The notes under the pieces: model-generated
The model's input: only the letters and a program-made list of their open reading frames with translations
The model's database searches: none
Told to the model about the DNA's origin: nothing
Translations under genes and position numbers: made by a program
From: Bacillota bacterium
GTDB lineage: Bacteria > Bacillota > Thermincolia > Thermincolales > UBA2595
Direction of reading: 5' to 3'
Assembly: GCA_021847735.1 (NCBI GenBank)
Contig: JAJZQD010000005.1
Location: 1 to 53,319, forward strand
Length of the DNA: 53,319 bases
Shown: in pieces, positions 16,947-26,229 of the stretch
Position numbering within the stretch: the stretch's first letter is position 1
How the letters are laid out: every line of letters begins with the position of its first letter

Positions 16947-17132
16947 ATGAAAATATGCGGCACCGACTACCCCATAGTTTCCCAGAGCACAGAGCTGCAG
17001 GCTTTTGCCAAAGTCCCCCTGACCCGGGAGGAAAGGGAAAAAATCAATGTGGAAGAACGCTGCAAAGCTCTTGGCGATGATGCAGCGCAAAAGAAACGAG
17101 GCAGTCTGACAGGCGGGGGTGGTTTGTTTTGA
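16947..17132 (+). CDS. Small unknown protein, 61 residues
   Basis: Soluble, charged, with two Cys (MKICGTDYP and ERCKALGDD). GGAG lies directly against the ATG, which is an unusual spacing. The stop codon overlaps the next gene's TTG start (TTGA), which supports it as coding. No family recognised. Confidence 0.5.
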   Translation: MKICGTDYPIVSQSTELQAFAKVPLTREEREKINVEERCKALGDDAAQKKRGSLTGGGGLF

Positions 17133-17476
17133 AATTGGCCATATTATTTATTATTTTGGCCTTATTATGGGTATTGATGATGGCTAACCGCAGTCTTAAG
17201 CGCTCTACAATAAAAACGGCGGAAAATTTGAACATCAGGGGACGCAATTTCGCCTGGGGCAAGGAAAAATGCGGGTGCGGGACACCTCGGTCAGCCTGGA
17301 AGTCCCTAGCCATGAACCGTCCCGATAATACGGTGTTGCTGGTATGCCCCCAGTGTATGAGTTACTGGGAAGAACTTATGACTGTTCACGGCAACAAGTG
17401 GCGGCCGGTGGATGAGGCTTACGCCAAAGAAAATTTTAATTATAATGAGTACGGGGGGCCCCAAGTTGGTTCATAA
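17129..17476 (+). CDS. Membrane-anchored protein with Cys-rich zinc-ribbon-like domain
   Basis: 115 residues, TTG start overlapping the previous stop. One N-terminal membrane helix (about residues 2-20). The cytoplasmic or external part has CGCGTPRSAW (about 47) and CPQCMSYWEEL (about 74), four Cys able to hold a zinc or iron atom. No named family recognised. Overlaps with both neighbours suggest a small operon running from 16947 to 17927. Confidence 0.6.
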   Translation: MKLAILFIILALLWVLMMANRSLKRSTIKTAENLNIRGRNFAWGKEKCGCGTPRSAWKSLAMNRPDNTVLLVCPQCMSYWEELMTVHGNKWRPVDEAYAKENFNYNEYGGPQVGS

Positions 17477-17672
17477 ACGGTTTAAACAAATTATGACGGT
17501 TATCAACTGCCTTGTTGTAGTGCCGGTTATCTGGGTCATTGTAAGTGATCTGGCAGGTCCCGGCCCGGTCAAACTAAGCAGGGCTTTAGCCACAGCAGCC
17601 CTGGTGGCGTTGCCTCTGTGCGGGACGATTGCCATCACTATTGCCGGCAGTGCCGTATTAAGTGATGACTAA
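17445..17672 (+). CDS. Small two-helix membrane protein
   Basis: 75 residues if ATG 17445 is used; TTG 17466 after GGGGGG is an alternative. Two hydrophobic segments (about 20-40 and 50-72) with a basic N terminus. It overlaps the end of the preceding gene in another frame. Unrecognised. Confidence 0.5.
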   Translation: MSTGGPKLVHKRFKQIMTVINCLVVVPVIWVIVSDLAGPGPVKLSRALATAALVALPLCGTIAITIAGSAVLSDD

Positions 17673-17687
17673 GCAGCCGGAATATTT

Positions 17688-17927
17688 TTGATCAAACCTG
17701 TACAAGATATGAAAAAAATGTACAGGGAGTGGTTGCTAAGCATGGAAAAAGACAGGGATAAGACATACAACGGGTCATACCTGTACCGCCTTAACCAGGA
17801 GTTAAGCGGACAGCAGGAACTTGACCCGTACTTTATCACTTCGGCCGAGACAGGTGATGACGAAGCACTTATAGATGACGTCACCGAAGAGGAAGAAGAA
17901 CAGCCGGATAACGACCAGGAAGAATAG
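17688..17927 (+). CDS. Small acidic protein, 79 residues
   Basis: TTG 17688 or ATG 17709 start. Helical N-terminal half (KMYREWLLSMEKDRDK) and a strongly acidic C-terminal tail (DDVTEEEEEQPDNDQEE). No membrane segment. Last gene before a strong terminator. Function unknown. Confidence 0.5.
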   Translation: MIKPVQDMKKMYREWLLSMEKDRDKTYNGSYLYRLNQELSGQQELDPYFITSAETGDDEALIDDVTEEEEEQPDNDQEE

Positions 17928-17928
17928 T

Positions 17929-17955
17929 GCAGGCTCCGGCCTGCCTGTTTTTTTA
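17929..17955 (+). terminator. Terminator of small-gene operon
   Basis: GCAGGC-TCCG-GCCTGC followed by CTG and seven T. Confidence 0.8.
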
Positions 17956-18005
17956 TTAGCGGCAGGATAAACGTCTCGCCCAACGAATAATAATTAATTA
18001 TTGAT

Positions 18006-18863
18006 TTGATTGGCGGTGGTAAAGTGCCCTATCAACTGGTCCAGGACATATACATATACCAGAGTTCCATATGGCAGACCAACAGTTCGGTGATTCTCAA
18101 CGAAGCGGCAAATGTTGTTATCGACCCCTGCTATTTCCCGGTGGAGATACAGGTTATCGCTGATTTTGTAAACCGAAAAAAGAGCTTTAACAAATATATA
18201 ATATTTACCCACTCGGATTTTGACCACATAGTGGGATACCAGTATTTTAAAGGCGCCAAGCTGATAGGGCAAGAAGAGGTTTCTTTTTGCGACAGGGAAT
18301 CCCAGCTTATGCAGCTGAGAGAAATCGACCAGACTTACTATATCAACCGGAAGATTCCCTTTGTTTTCCCCAATCTAGATAAGAGCTTTACCGGGGATTA
18401 CCGGATACCCCTCAAAGAGGATGAAATTGTTCTCGTCCATGCCCCCGGACATACCGGGGACAGCAGTTTTGTAATCAGCAGCGGTAAAAGGGTGATGTTT
18501 GCCGGAGATTATATGTCAGACCTGGAGTTTCCTTTTATCTATTTCAACTCGGGCGCTTACCTTAAATCCCTTAACATGGCAGGCAAGCTGGTGAAGGATT
18601 TTGATATAGAATACGTAGTGCCTGGCCATGGTGATATCGCTAAGGGCAAAAAAGAGATCTTCGACAGGATTGACAGTGACAAAGAATACTTACTGGCCTT
18701 GACGGATAAGGCTCAAGAGCTGCTGAACCAGGGACTGCAGGAACGCGAGATTACCGCAGTGCTTACAGACATAAAATACAGAAATGAGCCCATAGAAGGG
18801 GCCATGATTAAGATGCATATAGAAAATGTAAAGCTGGTTTTAAAGGAACTGCACATATTTTAA
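18006..18863 (+). CDS. Metallo-beta-lactamase-fold hydrolase
   Basis: 285 residues (GTG 18024 is an alternative start). The metal site reads THSDFDHIVGY (HxDxDH with the first His at the second position), HAPGHTGDS, MFAGDYMSD and VPGHGD, the usual order of metal ligands in MBL proteins. A C-terminal helical region (about 215-285) resembles that of glyoxalase II-like or LACTB2-like members. Substrate unknown; likely a cytoplasmic hydrolase. It begins a run of four hydrolase-type genes. Confidence 0.85.
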   Translation: MIGGGKVPYQLVQDIYIYQSSIWQTNSSVILNEAANVVIDPCYFPVEIQVIADFVNRKKSFNKYIIFTHSDFDHIVGYQYFKGAKLIGQEEVSFCDRESQLMQLREIDQTYYINRKIPFVFPNLDKSFTGDYRIPLKEDEIVLVHAPGHTGDSSFVISSGKRVMFAGDYMSDLEFPFIYFNSGAYLKSLNMAGKLVKDFDIEYVVPGHGDIAKGKKEIFDRIDSDKEYLLALTDKAQELLNQGLQEREITAVLTDIKYRNEPIEGAMIKMHIENVKLVLKELHIF

Positions 18864-18878
18864 CGGGGGGGAGATTTT

Positions 18879-19790
18879 GTGAAAAGCTCCCGGCTAAAAA
18901 AGATACTGTTGTGGACAGTTGTAAGTGCTTTGGGGTTAACTATCGCGGGTGTGCTGGGGATTTCGCTGAAAGTCGGGTGGAGTTTGACCCATCCTGTACG
19001 CCAGCATACTGCTCTGCCTGCCTCTGCCGGGAAATTATTTAAACCCCGGGAGGTATCATTCCCCAGTAGACAGGACAAGATTGTCCTCCGGGGCTGGTTT
19101 CTGCCCTCGGGAAACAGTAACAAAACAATTATATTTGCCCATGGTTATGGGAAAAACCGTCTTCAGGACGATGTCCCTGCCGATGCCATAGCAGTGGCAC
19201 TGCGAGACCAGGGCTATAATATACTCATGTTTGATTTCAGAGGTTGCGGCGAATCGGGCGGAGACTTGATATCAATCGGCCAATACGAAAAAGAAGACCT
19301 GATAAGTGCCGTGGATTTCATGAAAAAGATCGGCCGGCAGGGTGACCACATAGGTGTAATCGGGTTTTCCATGGGGGCGGTGGCAGGCATAACCGCCGCA
19401 GCGGAAGACCCCCGGATTGAGGCGTTGGTTGCTGACGCCCCCTTCGCTGACCTGGAACAATACCTGACGGAAAATCTTCCGGTCTGGTCACAGCTGCCGT
19501 CTTTTCCGTTTACTCAGGTGATTCTTAACACTATGCCGGCAGTTTTGCACCTCGACCCCCATAAGGTCAGCCCCAAAAGGGTTGTCGGTAAAATTAAAGC
19601 GCCTATTCTCTTTATTCACGGGACAGCTGATACCACTATCCCTATATCAAACAGTGAAAGTGTATATAGGGCGGCACCTGGCAGGAACAGGCTGTGGATT
19701 GTTCCCGGGGCCAAACATGTGGGGTCTTATAAAGTGCAGCCTAAGGAGTACATGCAGCATGTTTTGGATTTGTTCGGACAAATGAAGTGA
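18879..19790 (+). CDS. Membrane-anchored alpha/beta hydrolase
   Basis: 303 residues, GTG start with GGGGGGAG 5 bases upstream. N-terminal hydrophobic anchor (about residues 8-28). The alpha/beta-hydrolase fold has IIFAHGYGKNR (oxyanion loop), the nucleophile elbow GFSMGA (Ser about 163), Asp in HGTADTTIP and His in GAKHVGS. FDFRGCGESGG supports the FrsA/YqkD-like peptidase or esterase group. Active side is probably extracytoplasmic. Substrate unknown. Confidence 0.88.
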   Translation: MKSSRLKKILLWTVVSALGLTIAGVLGISLKVGWSLTHPVRQHTALPASAGKLFKPREVSFPSRQDKIVLRGWFLPSGNSNKTIIFAHGYGKNRLQDDVPADAIAVALRDQGYNILMFDFRGCGESGGDLISIGQYEKEDLISAVDFMKKIGRQGDHIGVIGFSMGAVAGITAAAEDPRIEALVADAPFADLEQYLTENLPVWSQLPSFPFTQVILNTMPAVLHLDPHKVSPKRVVGKIKAPILFIHGTADTTIPISNSESVYRAAPGRNRLWIVPGAKHVGSYKVQPKEYMQHVLDLFGQMK

Positions 19791-19805
19791 CATAAGGGGG
19801 CAGCC

Positions 19806-20240
19806 ATGAAGAAGGTTCTTGAATACCGGAATTGTTTTGTTTGTGGTAAAGAGTCAAAAATCGGATTAAAGGTCAATTTTGAAATCACCGAAACAGGCGC
19901 CAGGGCGTCATATACTTCAGGAGAGGAATTCGAGGGTTTTAAAGGAGTTGTTCACGGCGGCATACTGTGTGCACTTCTTGATGAAATTATGTGGAAATCA
20001 ATTAACGGGCAGACCGGCTCCATAACCATGACGGCCAAGATGGAGGTAAGGTTTAAGAAACCAGCCCTGATGGGAATACCAATGGTAATTGAGGGTACGG
20101 TCCTGAACCGGAAAAGAAATTTTTTTGAGGCGAAAGGGGTTATCTCAGATTCGGAGGGAGATGTTATAGCCGAAGCCACCGGGCTTTTTAAGGAACTGGA
20201 TGCCGAGAATTCGGCCCGCCTGGCCGAAAGTCTGGAGTAA
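19806..20240 (+). CDS. PaaI-family hotdog thioesterase with CxxCG N terminus
   Basis: 144 residues. The N-terminal NCFVCGKESKIGL and VHGGILCALLDEIMW (HGG turn, about residue 57) match the PaaI subfamily with a Cys-x2-Cys-Gly start. It probably cleaves an acyl-CoA thioester. Start ATG with AAGGGGGCAG upstream, 15 bases after the hydrolase stop, so likely cotranscribed. Only low similarity to the other hotdog protein at 5135. Confidence 0.88.
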   Translation: MKKVLEYRNCFVCGKESKIGLKVNFEITETGARASYTSGEEFEGFKGVVHGGILCALLDEIMWKSINGQTGSITMTAKMEVRFKKPALMGIPMVIEGTVLNRKRNFFEAKGVISDSEGDVIAEATGLFKELDAENSARLAESLE

Positions 20241-20343
20241 CCTGAAAGCACCTTTTCCGGCAAAAAGTCTAAAGTTATTTGTGTGGGAAAAAACCCGTAC
20301 CCAAACAAAGGGATTGTGAATATAATATTCGGGTGATTATTAT

Positions 20344-21312
20344 ATGGGAGACCATCAAAAACAAAAAGCAAATGCCGTATTTGAAGGCGGCGGTGTAAAG
20401 GGTATTGGGATGGCAGGGGCACTGACGGTAGCCGGGCGGTATTATGACTGGGTATATGTGGCCGGTACATCCGCCGGGGCTATAGTAGCGTCTCTGATTG
20501 CGGCCGGTTACACGCCGGAAGAAATCCGTGACAAAATCTTTAGCATCGATTACAAACGATTCATCGACTCAGATAAATGGGGCCGGTTTCCATTACTGGG
20601 TCCGTTGTTTAAACTGAAATGCAGCCTGGGAATGCACAAAGGTGACTATATAGAAGAATGGGTGAGGGAGAACCTGAGAGCAAAAGGGGTGGAACGGTTC
20701 GGGGATTTAATTGTCCGGGAGAATGCCCAAAACCCCCAGGGCAGGTATCGTCTGAGGGTTATTGCTTCGGATATATCTACCGGTAACCTGCTGATTTTAC
20801 CTCAGGACATTGCCCGCTACGGTATTGACCCCGATGATTTTGACGTTGCCCGGGCAATCAGGATGAGTATCAGCATTCCCTTCTTTTTTGAGCCGGTATC
20901 GCTGGTCTACGACGGAGAAGACGGTAAAAAGAATATAAGCTACATCGTCGACGGCGGGGTACTAAGTAATTTCCCGGTCTGGCTGTTTGACCGCGATACG
21001 GGGACAGAGGGTCTGCCGACTTTAGGGTTTAAACTGTCCGGCCCTAATGAGGGCAGGCCCAATCATATCACGGGGCCATTCTCAATGTTGACGGCCCTGT
21101 TCAGCACTATGGTTGAGGCCCATGATAACCGTTTTATCGAAGAACGGAACTTTGACCGGACAGTATCCATTCCTACTCTGGGAGTAAGGACAACAGATTT
21201 TGGGATATCCCGGCAGCGGGTCGAGGCTCTATTCTATTCCGGTGTAAATGCTGCCACAGAGTTTTTTGAAGGGTGGGACTACAGTTACTACTTGTTAAAA
21301 TACGCCAGGTAG
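20344..21312 (+). CDS. Patatin-like phospholipase
   Basis: 322 residues. The oxyanion motif FEGGGVKGIG (about residue 14), nucleophile elbow GTSAGAIVA (Ser about 42) and catalytic DGGVLSNFP (Asp about 204) are all present, so the Ser-Asp dyad is intact. Such enzymes remove acyl chains from phospholipids; in bacteria some act in membrane turnover. No signal peptide. No strong ribosome site before ATG 20344. Confidence 0.9.
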   Translation: MGDHQKQKANAVFEGGGVKGIGMAGALTVAGRYYDWVYVAGTSAGAIVASLIAAGYTPEEIRDKIFSIDYKRFIDSDKWGRFPLLGPLFKLKCSLGMHKGDYIEEWVRENLRAKGVERFGDLIVRENAQNPQGRYRLRVIASDISTGNLLILPQDIARYGIDPDDFDVARAIRMSISIPFFFEPVSLVYDGEDGKKNISYIVDGGVLSNFPVWLFDRDTGTEGLPTLGFKLSGPNEGRPNHITGPFSMLTALFSTMVEAHDNRFIEERNFDRTVSIPTLGVRTTDFGISRQRVEALFYSGVNAATEFFEGWDYSYYLLKYAR

Positions 21313-21360
21313 TCGGTTTGGCTAGACATATTTAACATAAAGGGCATATAATCTAATTAG

Positions 21361-22134
21361 GTGCTAGTGATGGAACGGTATTTTGGAATTTGGGGGTTCT
21401 CCGAAATGGCAGGTTTAGATGCACCATCAAACAGTGTAATCATGAAGCTGGCAGGTGTGGCCAGGGAATATGTCCTGGGTGACATTGTAGTAAAGGCCCT
21501 TAAAAACACCAATCTGGACATTTTTAACGGTGAACTGGCGGTTATTCTTGGCCCCAGCGGGTCCGGCAAAAGCACCCTGCTCAATATCATGGGGGGAATG
21601 GATACACCGAGCCGGGGCCGCATCCTGTTTAACGGCCGGGATATAGGAAGTTACAACGAGACTGAACTGACAAACTTCAGGAGACAGGAGGTGGGGTTTG
21701 TTTTTCAGTTTTATAACCTGATTCCCAACCTTACGGCCCTCGAAAACGTAGAACTGGCCGGCGAGCTGTCCGATACTGCCCTTGACTCAATGGAAGTCCT
21801 GTGTAAAGTAGGATTGGGGGAAAGGGCGGACCATTTCCCCACCCAACTGAGTGGTGGGGAACAGCAGCGGGTGGCCATAGCCCGGGCAGTGGTTAAAAAC
21901 CCGGAAATACTGCTTTGTGACGAGCCGACCGGGGCCCTGGACCAGGAAATGGGTAAGCTGGTACTGGCTCTTTTGGCTGATATCAATAGAGAGCTGGGCA
22001 AAACAGTGGTTATTATCACCCACAACTCGGCAATTGGCGGCATGGGTAACCGGGTAATTAAGATGAGAGACGGCGAAGTTGCGGAAATAATCGTGAACAG
22101 CGAACCCCTGCCTCCTGAAAGGATTGAGTGGTAA
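21361..22134 (+). CDS. ABC transporter ATP-binding protein (MacB/LolD type)
   Basis: 257 residues. Walker A GPSGSGKST (about 64), Q-loop FVFQFYNLIPNL, signature LSGGEQQRVAIARA, Walker B EILLCDEPTGALD and H-loop THNSA are all intact. The QFYNLIPNLTALENV stretch is typical of MacB/LolD exporters of lipoproteins, peptides or drugs. The start is uncertain: GTG 21361, ATG 21370 or ATG 21406. Its stop overlaps the permease ATG (TAATG), so the complex is made from one mRNA. Confidence 0.92.
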   Translation: MLVMERYFGIWGFSEMAGLDAPSNSVIMKLAGVAREYVLGDIVVKALKNTNLDIFNGELAVILGPSGSGKSTLLNIMGGMDTPSRGRILFNGRDIGSYNETELTNFRRQEVGFVFQFYNLIPNLTALENVELAGELSDTALDSMEVLCKVGLGERADHFPTQLSGGEQQRVAIARAVVKNPEILLCDEPTGALDQEMGKLVLALLADINRELGKTVVIITHNSAIGGMGNRVIKMRDGEVAEIIVNSEPLPPERIEW

Positions 22135-24500
22135 TGGACAAGCTGGTAACAAAGCTGTTCCGTGACATAAGGTCCTCCAAGGGACAGTTTATGGCAGTGG
22201 TGGCCGTAGTTTTTGTGGGTATAACCGTTTACGCGGCCCTGTATATGTCATACCAAAACCTGGGCAAATCCACAGATGCCTATTATGAAAGTTTTAGATT
22301 CGCCCACCTGACTTTTAATGTTCAGAGTGCCCCTAAAGGCATTATAGAACCCCTTAGCCGGGTTGAGGGTGTGAAACTTGCCACCGGGCGGCTTACAGCC
22401 GAGGTTGGCTTGGATATTCCCGGACGGGAGGAACGGGTTTTCGGCAGGATAGTTTCCCTGCCTGACCGCCGGGAATCTATAGTCAACGACATATTTCTGA
22501 TCAAAGGCGGCTACTTCAGGAAGGACGTTCCCGGCCAGACCCTGATAGAGCAGCAGTTCGCCAAATATTATAATATCCCGAGGGGCGGCAGCCTTTTCCC
22601 CATGATTGCCGGGAAGAGATATGAGTTAAAGGTAACCGGTATGGTAGGAAGTCCGGAATACATTTATTCCCTGCGCTCCGGGAATGATTTGATGGCGGCA
22701 CCCGGTAGTTTCGGGATTATGTATGTCCCTTATTCGGCGGCCGGTGACATGCTTGGCAGCAGCGGCCTTTATAATGAAATTGCCGTCTATCTTGATAACC
22801 CCGGCAAGCAGGATGAAGTTATTGCCCAGGTCAAGTCTATTTTACGTCCTTACGGCATAATACAGACAGTAAAAAGAAAAGACCAGTTAAGCAACGTGAT
22901 TGTACAGAATGAACTTGACGGGTTAGCGAAACTGGCCGTTGTTTTTCCGGTCCTGTTCCTTAGTGTGGCCGCTTTGGTCATGTACATTCTTCTCGTCAGA
23001 ATGGTAAAGAACCAGCGTGGGCAGATTGGGGTCCTTAGGGCCATGGGCTTTTCCAGGAAACGAATCTGGATTCATTATCTCTCTTACTCGTTAATTATCG
23101 GACTGGTCGGTGCCGTGCTGGGGGTCCTGGCAGGGTTTGCCCTGGGGAAACCCCTTACTGAAATGTATGCCCAGTATTTTCAGCTACCGGTCATGGAGAT
23201 AAAAGTTTACTGGACTGAATTATTGTTCGGCACAGGACTAACCATGGCTTTTTGTTTGTTAGCTGGCCTGCAGGCCACTAACAGTGTTTTAAAGCTCAGC
23301 CCTATTGAAGCTATGAGGCCGGAGGTGCCGCGAAGTTTCCGCAAACCATGGCTGGAACGGGCGGCCTTACAAAAGTTTAAATTGCCCGTTACATTCAAGA
23401 TGGTGCTGCGTAATTTTTTCCGCAACAGGTTTCGGACATTTCTCACATCTGCCGGGATAATCATGACCGTTGGCCTGGTGGTGGTATCTTTCTTTTTCAT
23501 TGATGCTATGGATTTTTTGATGACAACGCAGTTTGCGAAGCAGCAAACTAATGATATGAGAGTGGGTTTTTCCAAACCACTGCCTGCCACTGTGGCGACA
23601 GATATTGAAAAGATCCGGGGAATTATGAAGGCCGAACCGATTCTGGAAATGCCGGTTGAGTTTAAGAACGGCTCCCTGAAAGAAAAGGTAATAGTGAGCG
23701 GGTTGAGACCAGAGACGGCTTTTTATCATTTTCAGGATTCCGGGGGCCGACCCGTCAGGCTTCCGGCGTACGGGGTACTTGTTCCGGAGCAGTTGGCAAA
23801 AAAACTCGGGGTTACGGTGGGTGACTACCTGGAAACAAAAGCCCTGGTCGGGGGAGAAAAAGAGTCAAAGGTGCGGGTAGCCGGGATTATCGTTCAGTAT
23901 GTCGGCAGCGGATGCTACAGCTCTATTGACCAGGTCGGAGGTCTCGTTGGAGAGGGACCGGAGGCCACAGGCGCCCTCTTAGACATAAAATCCGGTTCGG
24001 AGGCGGCGGTGCGCAGGGAACTGAACAAGTCAAACTGGGTCACTGTTGTGGAAAGCAACCAGGCCATGATGGACTATCTTAAACAGAGTATGGGTATGCT
24101 GTATGCCTTTACCGGCCTTCTGATAACCTTCAGCGGTATCATGGGTGTGGCGGTGATATTCAATACGACAACGGTCAATATCCTGGAAAGACAGCGCGAA
24201 CTTGTCAGCCTACGGGTAATGGGTTTTTCCTTCAGGGAAGTAGCCCGGATGGTAGTTCTGGAGAACATTATCCTCGGTTTATTCGCTTTGGTTGTGGGAC
24301 TGCCTTTCGGTAAATTTTTATGTGGGCTGTATGTACAGGAGTTTGCTTACGACGCGATGAATTTACCGGTAGTAATATATCCGCGCACTTATTTCCTCGT
24401 AGCTGCAGTGACTATGATCATAATGATGCTGGCGCTGGTGCCGAACTTGCGGCACCTGAAATCACTCAATCTGGTTGAAGTCATTAAAACCAGGGATTAG
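22134..24500 (+). CDS. ABC transporter permease with two FtsX domains
   Basis: 788 residues from ATG 22134. N-terminal helix, a large extracytoplasmic domain (about 50-250), three helices forming an FtsX domain (about 265-395), a second helix and external domain (about 430-640), and a second FtsX unit (about 650-785). This duplicated plan is that of LolC/E-like or MacB-type exporters. It works with the preceding ATPase and the following HlyD-type adaptor, so the set is a likely three-part export machine for an unknown compound. Confidence 0.9.
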   Translation: MDKLVTKLFRDIRSSKGQFMAVVAVVFVGITVYAALYMSYQNLGKSTDAYYESFRFAHLTFNVQSAPKGIIEPLSRVEGVKLATGRLTAEVGLDIPGREERVFGRIVSLPDRRESIVNDIFLIKGGYFRKDVPGQTLIEQQFAKYYNIPRGGSLFPMIAGKRYELKVTGMVGSPEYIYSLRSGNDLMAAPGSFGIMYVPYSAAGDMLGSSGLYNEIAVYLDNPGKQDEVIAQVKSILRPYGIIQTVKRKDQLSNVIVQNELDGLAKLAVVFPVLFLSVAALVMYILLVRMVKNQRGQIGVLRAMGFSRKRIWIHYLSYSLIIGLVGAVLGVLAGFALGKPLTEMYAQYFQLPVMEIKVYWTELLFGTGLTMAFCLLAGLQATNSVLKLSPIEAMRPEVPRSFRKPWLERAALQKFKLPVTFKMVLRNFFRNRFRTFLTSAGIIMTVGLVVVSFFFIDAMDFLMTTQFAKQQTNDMRVGFSKPLPATVATDIEKIRGIMKAEPILEMPVEFKNGSLKEKVIVSGLRPETAFYHFQDSGGRPVRLPAYGVLVPEQLAKKLGVTVGDYLETKALVGGEKESKVRVAGIIVQYVGSGCYSSIDQVGGLVGEGPEATGALLDIKSGSEAAVRRELNKSNWVTVVESNQAMMDYLKQSMGMLYAFTGLLITFSGIMGVAVIFNTTTVNILERQRELVSLRVMGFSFREVARMVVLENIILGLFALVVGLPFGKFLCGLYVQEFAYDAMNLPVVIYPRTYFLVAAVTMIIMMLALVPNLRHLKSLNLVEVIKTRD

Positions 24501-24511
24501 AGGTGACCTGT

Positions 24512-25747
24512 GTGAAAAACAAGAAGGCCATAATTATTGCGGGTGTTTTAACCATTGTTTTAATCCTTATATTTATGCGGGGTGGCGGTGTTCCGGTAGA
24601 AATCCTAAAGGTAGAACCCGGTCCTTTTACAGGCTACATTGAGGAAAACGGGATAGTGGAAGCCAGGGGCGCCCGGGAGGTTCAGGCGGCTGCATCCGGA
24701 CGGGTGTCTGAAATTAAAGTAACAGAAGGGCAGCAGGTAAAAACGGGCGATATTCTGGCAGCCCTTGAGAAGGGGGATTTGCAGTCTGAGGTTGAGCGGA
24801 CCAAAGCCTTGGTCAGGGCCGCTCAGTCCCAATTGGCAGGGGCAATAAAAGGAGCCGGTGACAACGAGATGGCGCAGGCGAGGGCGGAGGTGAACCAGGC
24901 CAAAGCTAACCTGTCCGAAGCCCAAAGGCAGGCCGGACAGGCGGGAACCCTTTTGAAGTCAGGTGGGATTAGCAGCGAGGAATACCAACAGAAAATAACT
25001 GCTGTAAAGCTTCAGAATAATAACCTGGCTATAGCCAATGCCAGGCTGAAAATGCTCCTGTCTGGTGCGGGCCAAAGTGAAAGGCAGGCTTTACAGGCCC
25101 TGGTGGAACAGGCCCAGGCCCAGCTCAAAACAGCCGAAATTCAGTTAAATCAAGCTGATATCACTGCCCCTATTGATGGTGTTGTGCTTAGAAAATATGT
25201 AGAACCTGGTACGTTCATTCAACCCGGAACCTCACTTTTTAAAGTTGGCCCTCTTACTGAACTGGAAGTAAGGGCGGACATTCTGGAGACCGAAGCGGTC
25301 AGGGTAAAGGTAGGACAAAAGGTCAGCATAACCGGTGACGTACTCGGAAAACTTGCCGTTGCGGGTAAGGTTACGGAAGTGGCCCCTGAGGCAGTGGTCA
25401 AGGTATCGAGCCTTGGAGTTGAGCAGCGCAGGGTGCCCATAAAAACCACATTGGCAGAAAACGGTGGGCTCAAGCCTGGTTTCAATGTCGTCGTGCATGT
25501 AATTACCGGGGAAAAAGGGAAAACCCTGGCTGTCCCCGAAGAGGCCCTGTTCAGCGACAGGGGTAAAGATTACTTATTTGTCGTGGAAGGCGGAAAGCTG
25601 GACAAACGCCGGGTGACCACCGGTTTACAGAACAAAGAATTTGTAGAGATTACTGATGGGCTGAAGGCCGGGGAAGAAATTGTCAGGGAACCTGATAACA
25701 AAATGGTTGCAGGAACCAAGGTAAAGAAAGTTGAATCTGCTCAGTGA
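24512..25747 (+). CDS. HlyD/RND-type membrane-fusion adaptor
   Basis: 411 residues from GTG 24512 (AGAGGTGA 5-6 bases upstream). N-terminal membrane anchor (about 5-23), biotinyl-lipoyl-like halves (ASGRVSEIKVTEGQQVKTGD and ITAPIDGVVLRKYVEPGTFI), a long Ala/Gln-rich coiled coil (about 85-200), and a C-terminal beta-barrel. Such adaptors link ABC permeases to the outside; Gram-positive members act without an outer membrane channel. Third gene of the exporter operon. Confidence 0.9.
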   Translation: MKNKKAIIIAGVLTIVLILIFMRGGGVPVEILKVEPGPFTGYIEENGIVEARGAREVQAAASGRVSEIKVTEGQQVKTGDILAALEKGDLQSEVERTKALVRAAQSQLAGAIKGAGDNEMAQARAEVNQAKANLSEAQRQAGQAGTLLKSGGISSEEYQQKITAVKLQNNNLAIANARLKMLLSGAGQSERQALQALVEQAQAQLKTAEIQLNQADITAPIDGVVLRKYVEPGTFIQPGTSLFKVGPLTELEVRADILETEAVRVKVGQKVSITGDVLGKLAVAGKVTEVAPEAVVKVSSLGVEQRRVPIKTTLAENGGLKPGFNVVVHVITGEKGKTLAVPEEALFSDRGKDYLFVVEGGKLDKRRVTTGLQNKEFVEITDGLKAGEEIVREPDNKMVAGTKVKKVESAQ

Positions 25748-25803
25748 TTAGGTCCACGGTTACCAATAAAATTTACAGGACAGGAAAAGGGGATGGTATC
25801 CGC

Positions 25804-26163
25804 ATGGCAGGTAATTGGGATATCCGGAGGATTTACTTGTATCTGGTTAGTTTCGCCACTTTAATGATGATGGTTGTCGGAACAGTTCAGGTTTTACAAG
25901 GGGTCGTTTCTATTGGTTATCCGAACCCCCAGCCTGGACCGATGGCTTCGGAAATCAGGATGAGGTATGCAGATATGGCCCAGAAAGATTCCAAAATTAC
26001 CGAAGCTGAGGTCAAGAAACAAGTCGAGAATGAACGGGCCCAGGCTATAAAAAACCAGCGTTACTATGATGTCAGGTCACTGATTAACAACATTGTTTTA
26101 TTTGGTGTGGCTTTGCCTGTGTATCTGTATCACTGGAGAAAGATCCAGCAGTCCGAAGAATAG
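25804..26163 (+). CDS. Small two-helix membrane protein, paralogue 1
   Basis: 119 residues from ATG 25804. AAGGGGATGG lies about 9 bases upstream; the longer frame from 25744 lacks a site. It begins MAGNWDIRRIYLYLVSF with a first helix (about 10-35), a charged middle region (about 50-90) and a second helix (about 93-110) ending in YLYHWRKIQ. The next gene is a clear duplicate. Possible accessory subunit of the upstream exporter; function unknown. Confidence 0.75.
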   Translation: MAGNWDIRRIYLYLVSFATLMMMVVGTVQVLQGVVSIGYPNPQPGPMASEIRMRYADMAQKDSKITEAEVKKQVENERAQAIKNQRYYDVRSLINNIVLFGVALPVYLYHWRKIQQSEE

Positions 26164-26229
26164 GTTACCGACTACCAGTTGAGCTTCCAAAAGACGTTTA
26201 AAGCACGGGAAGAAAGGGAGTTGATTGAA

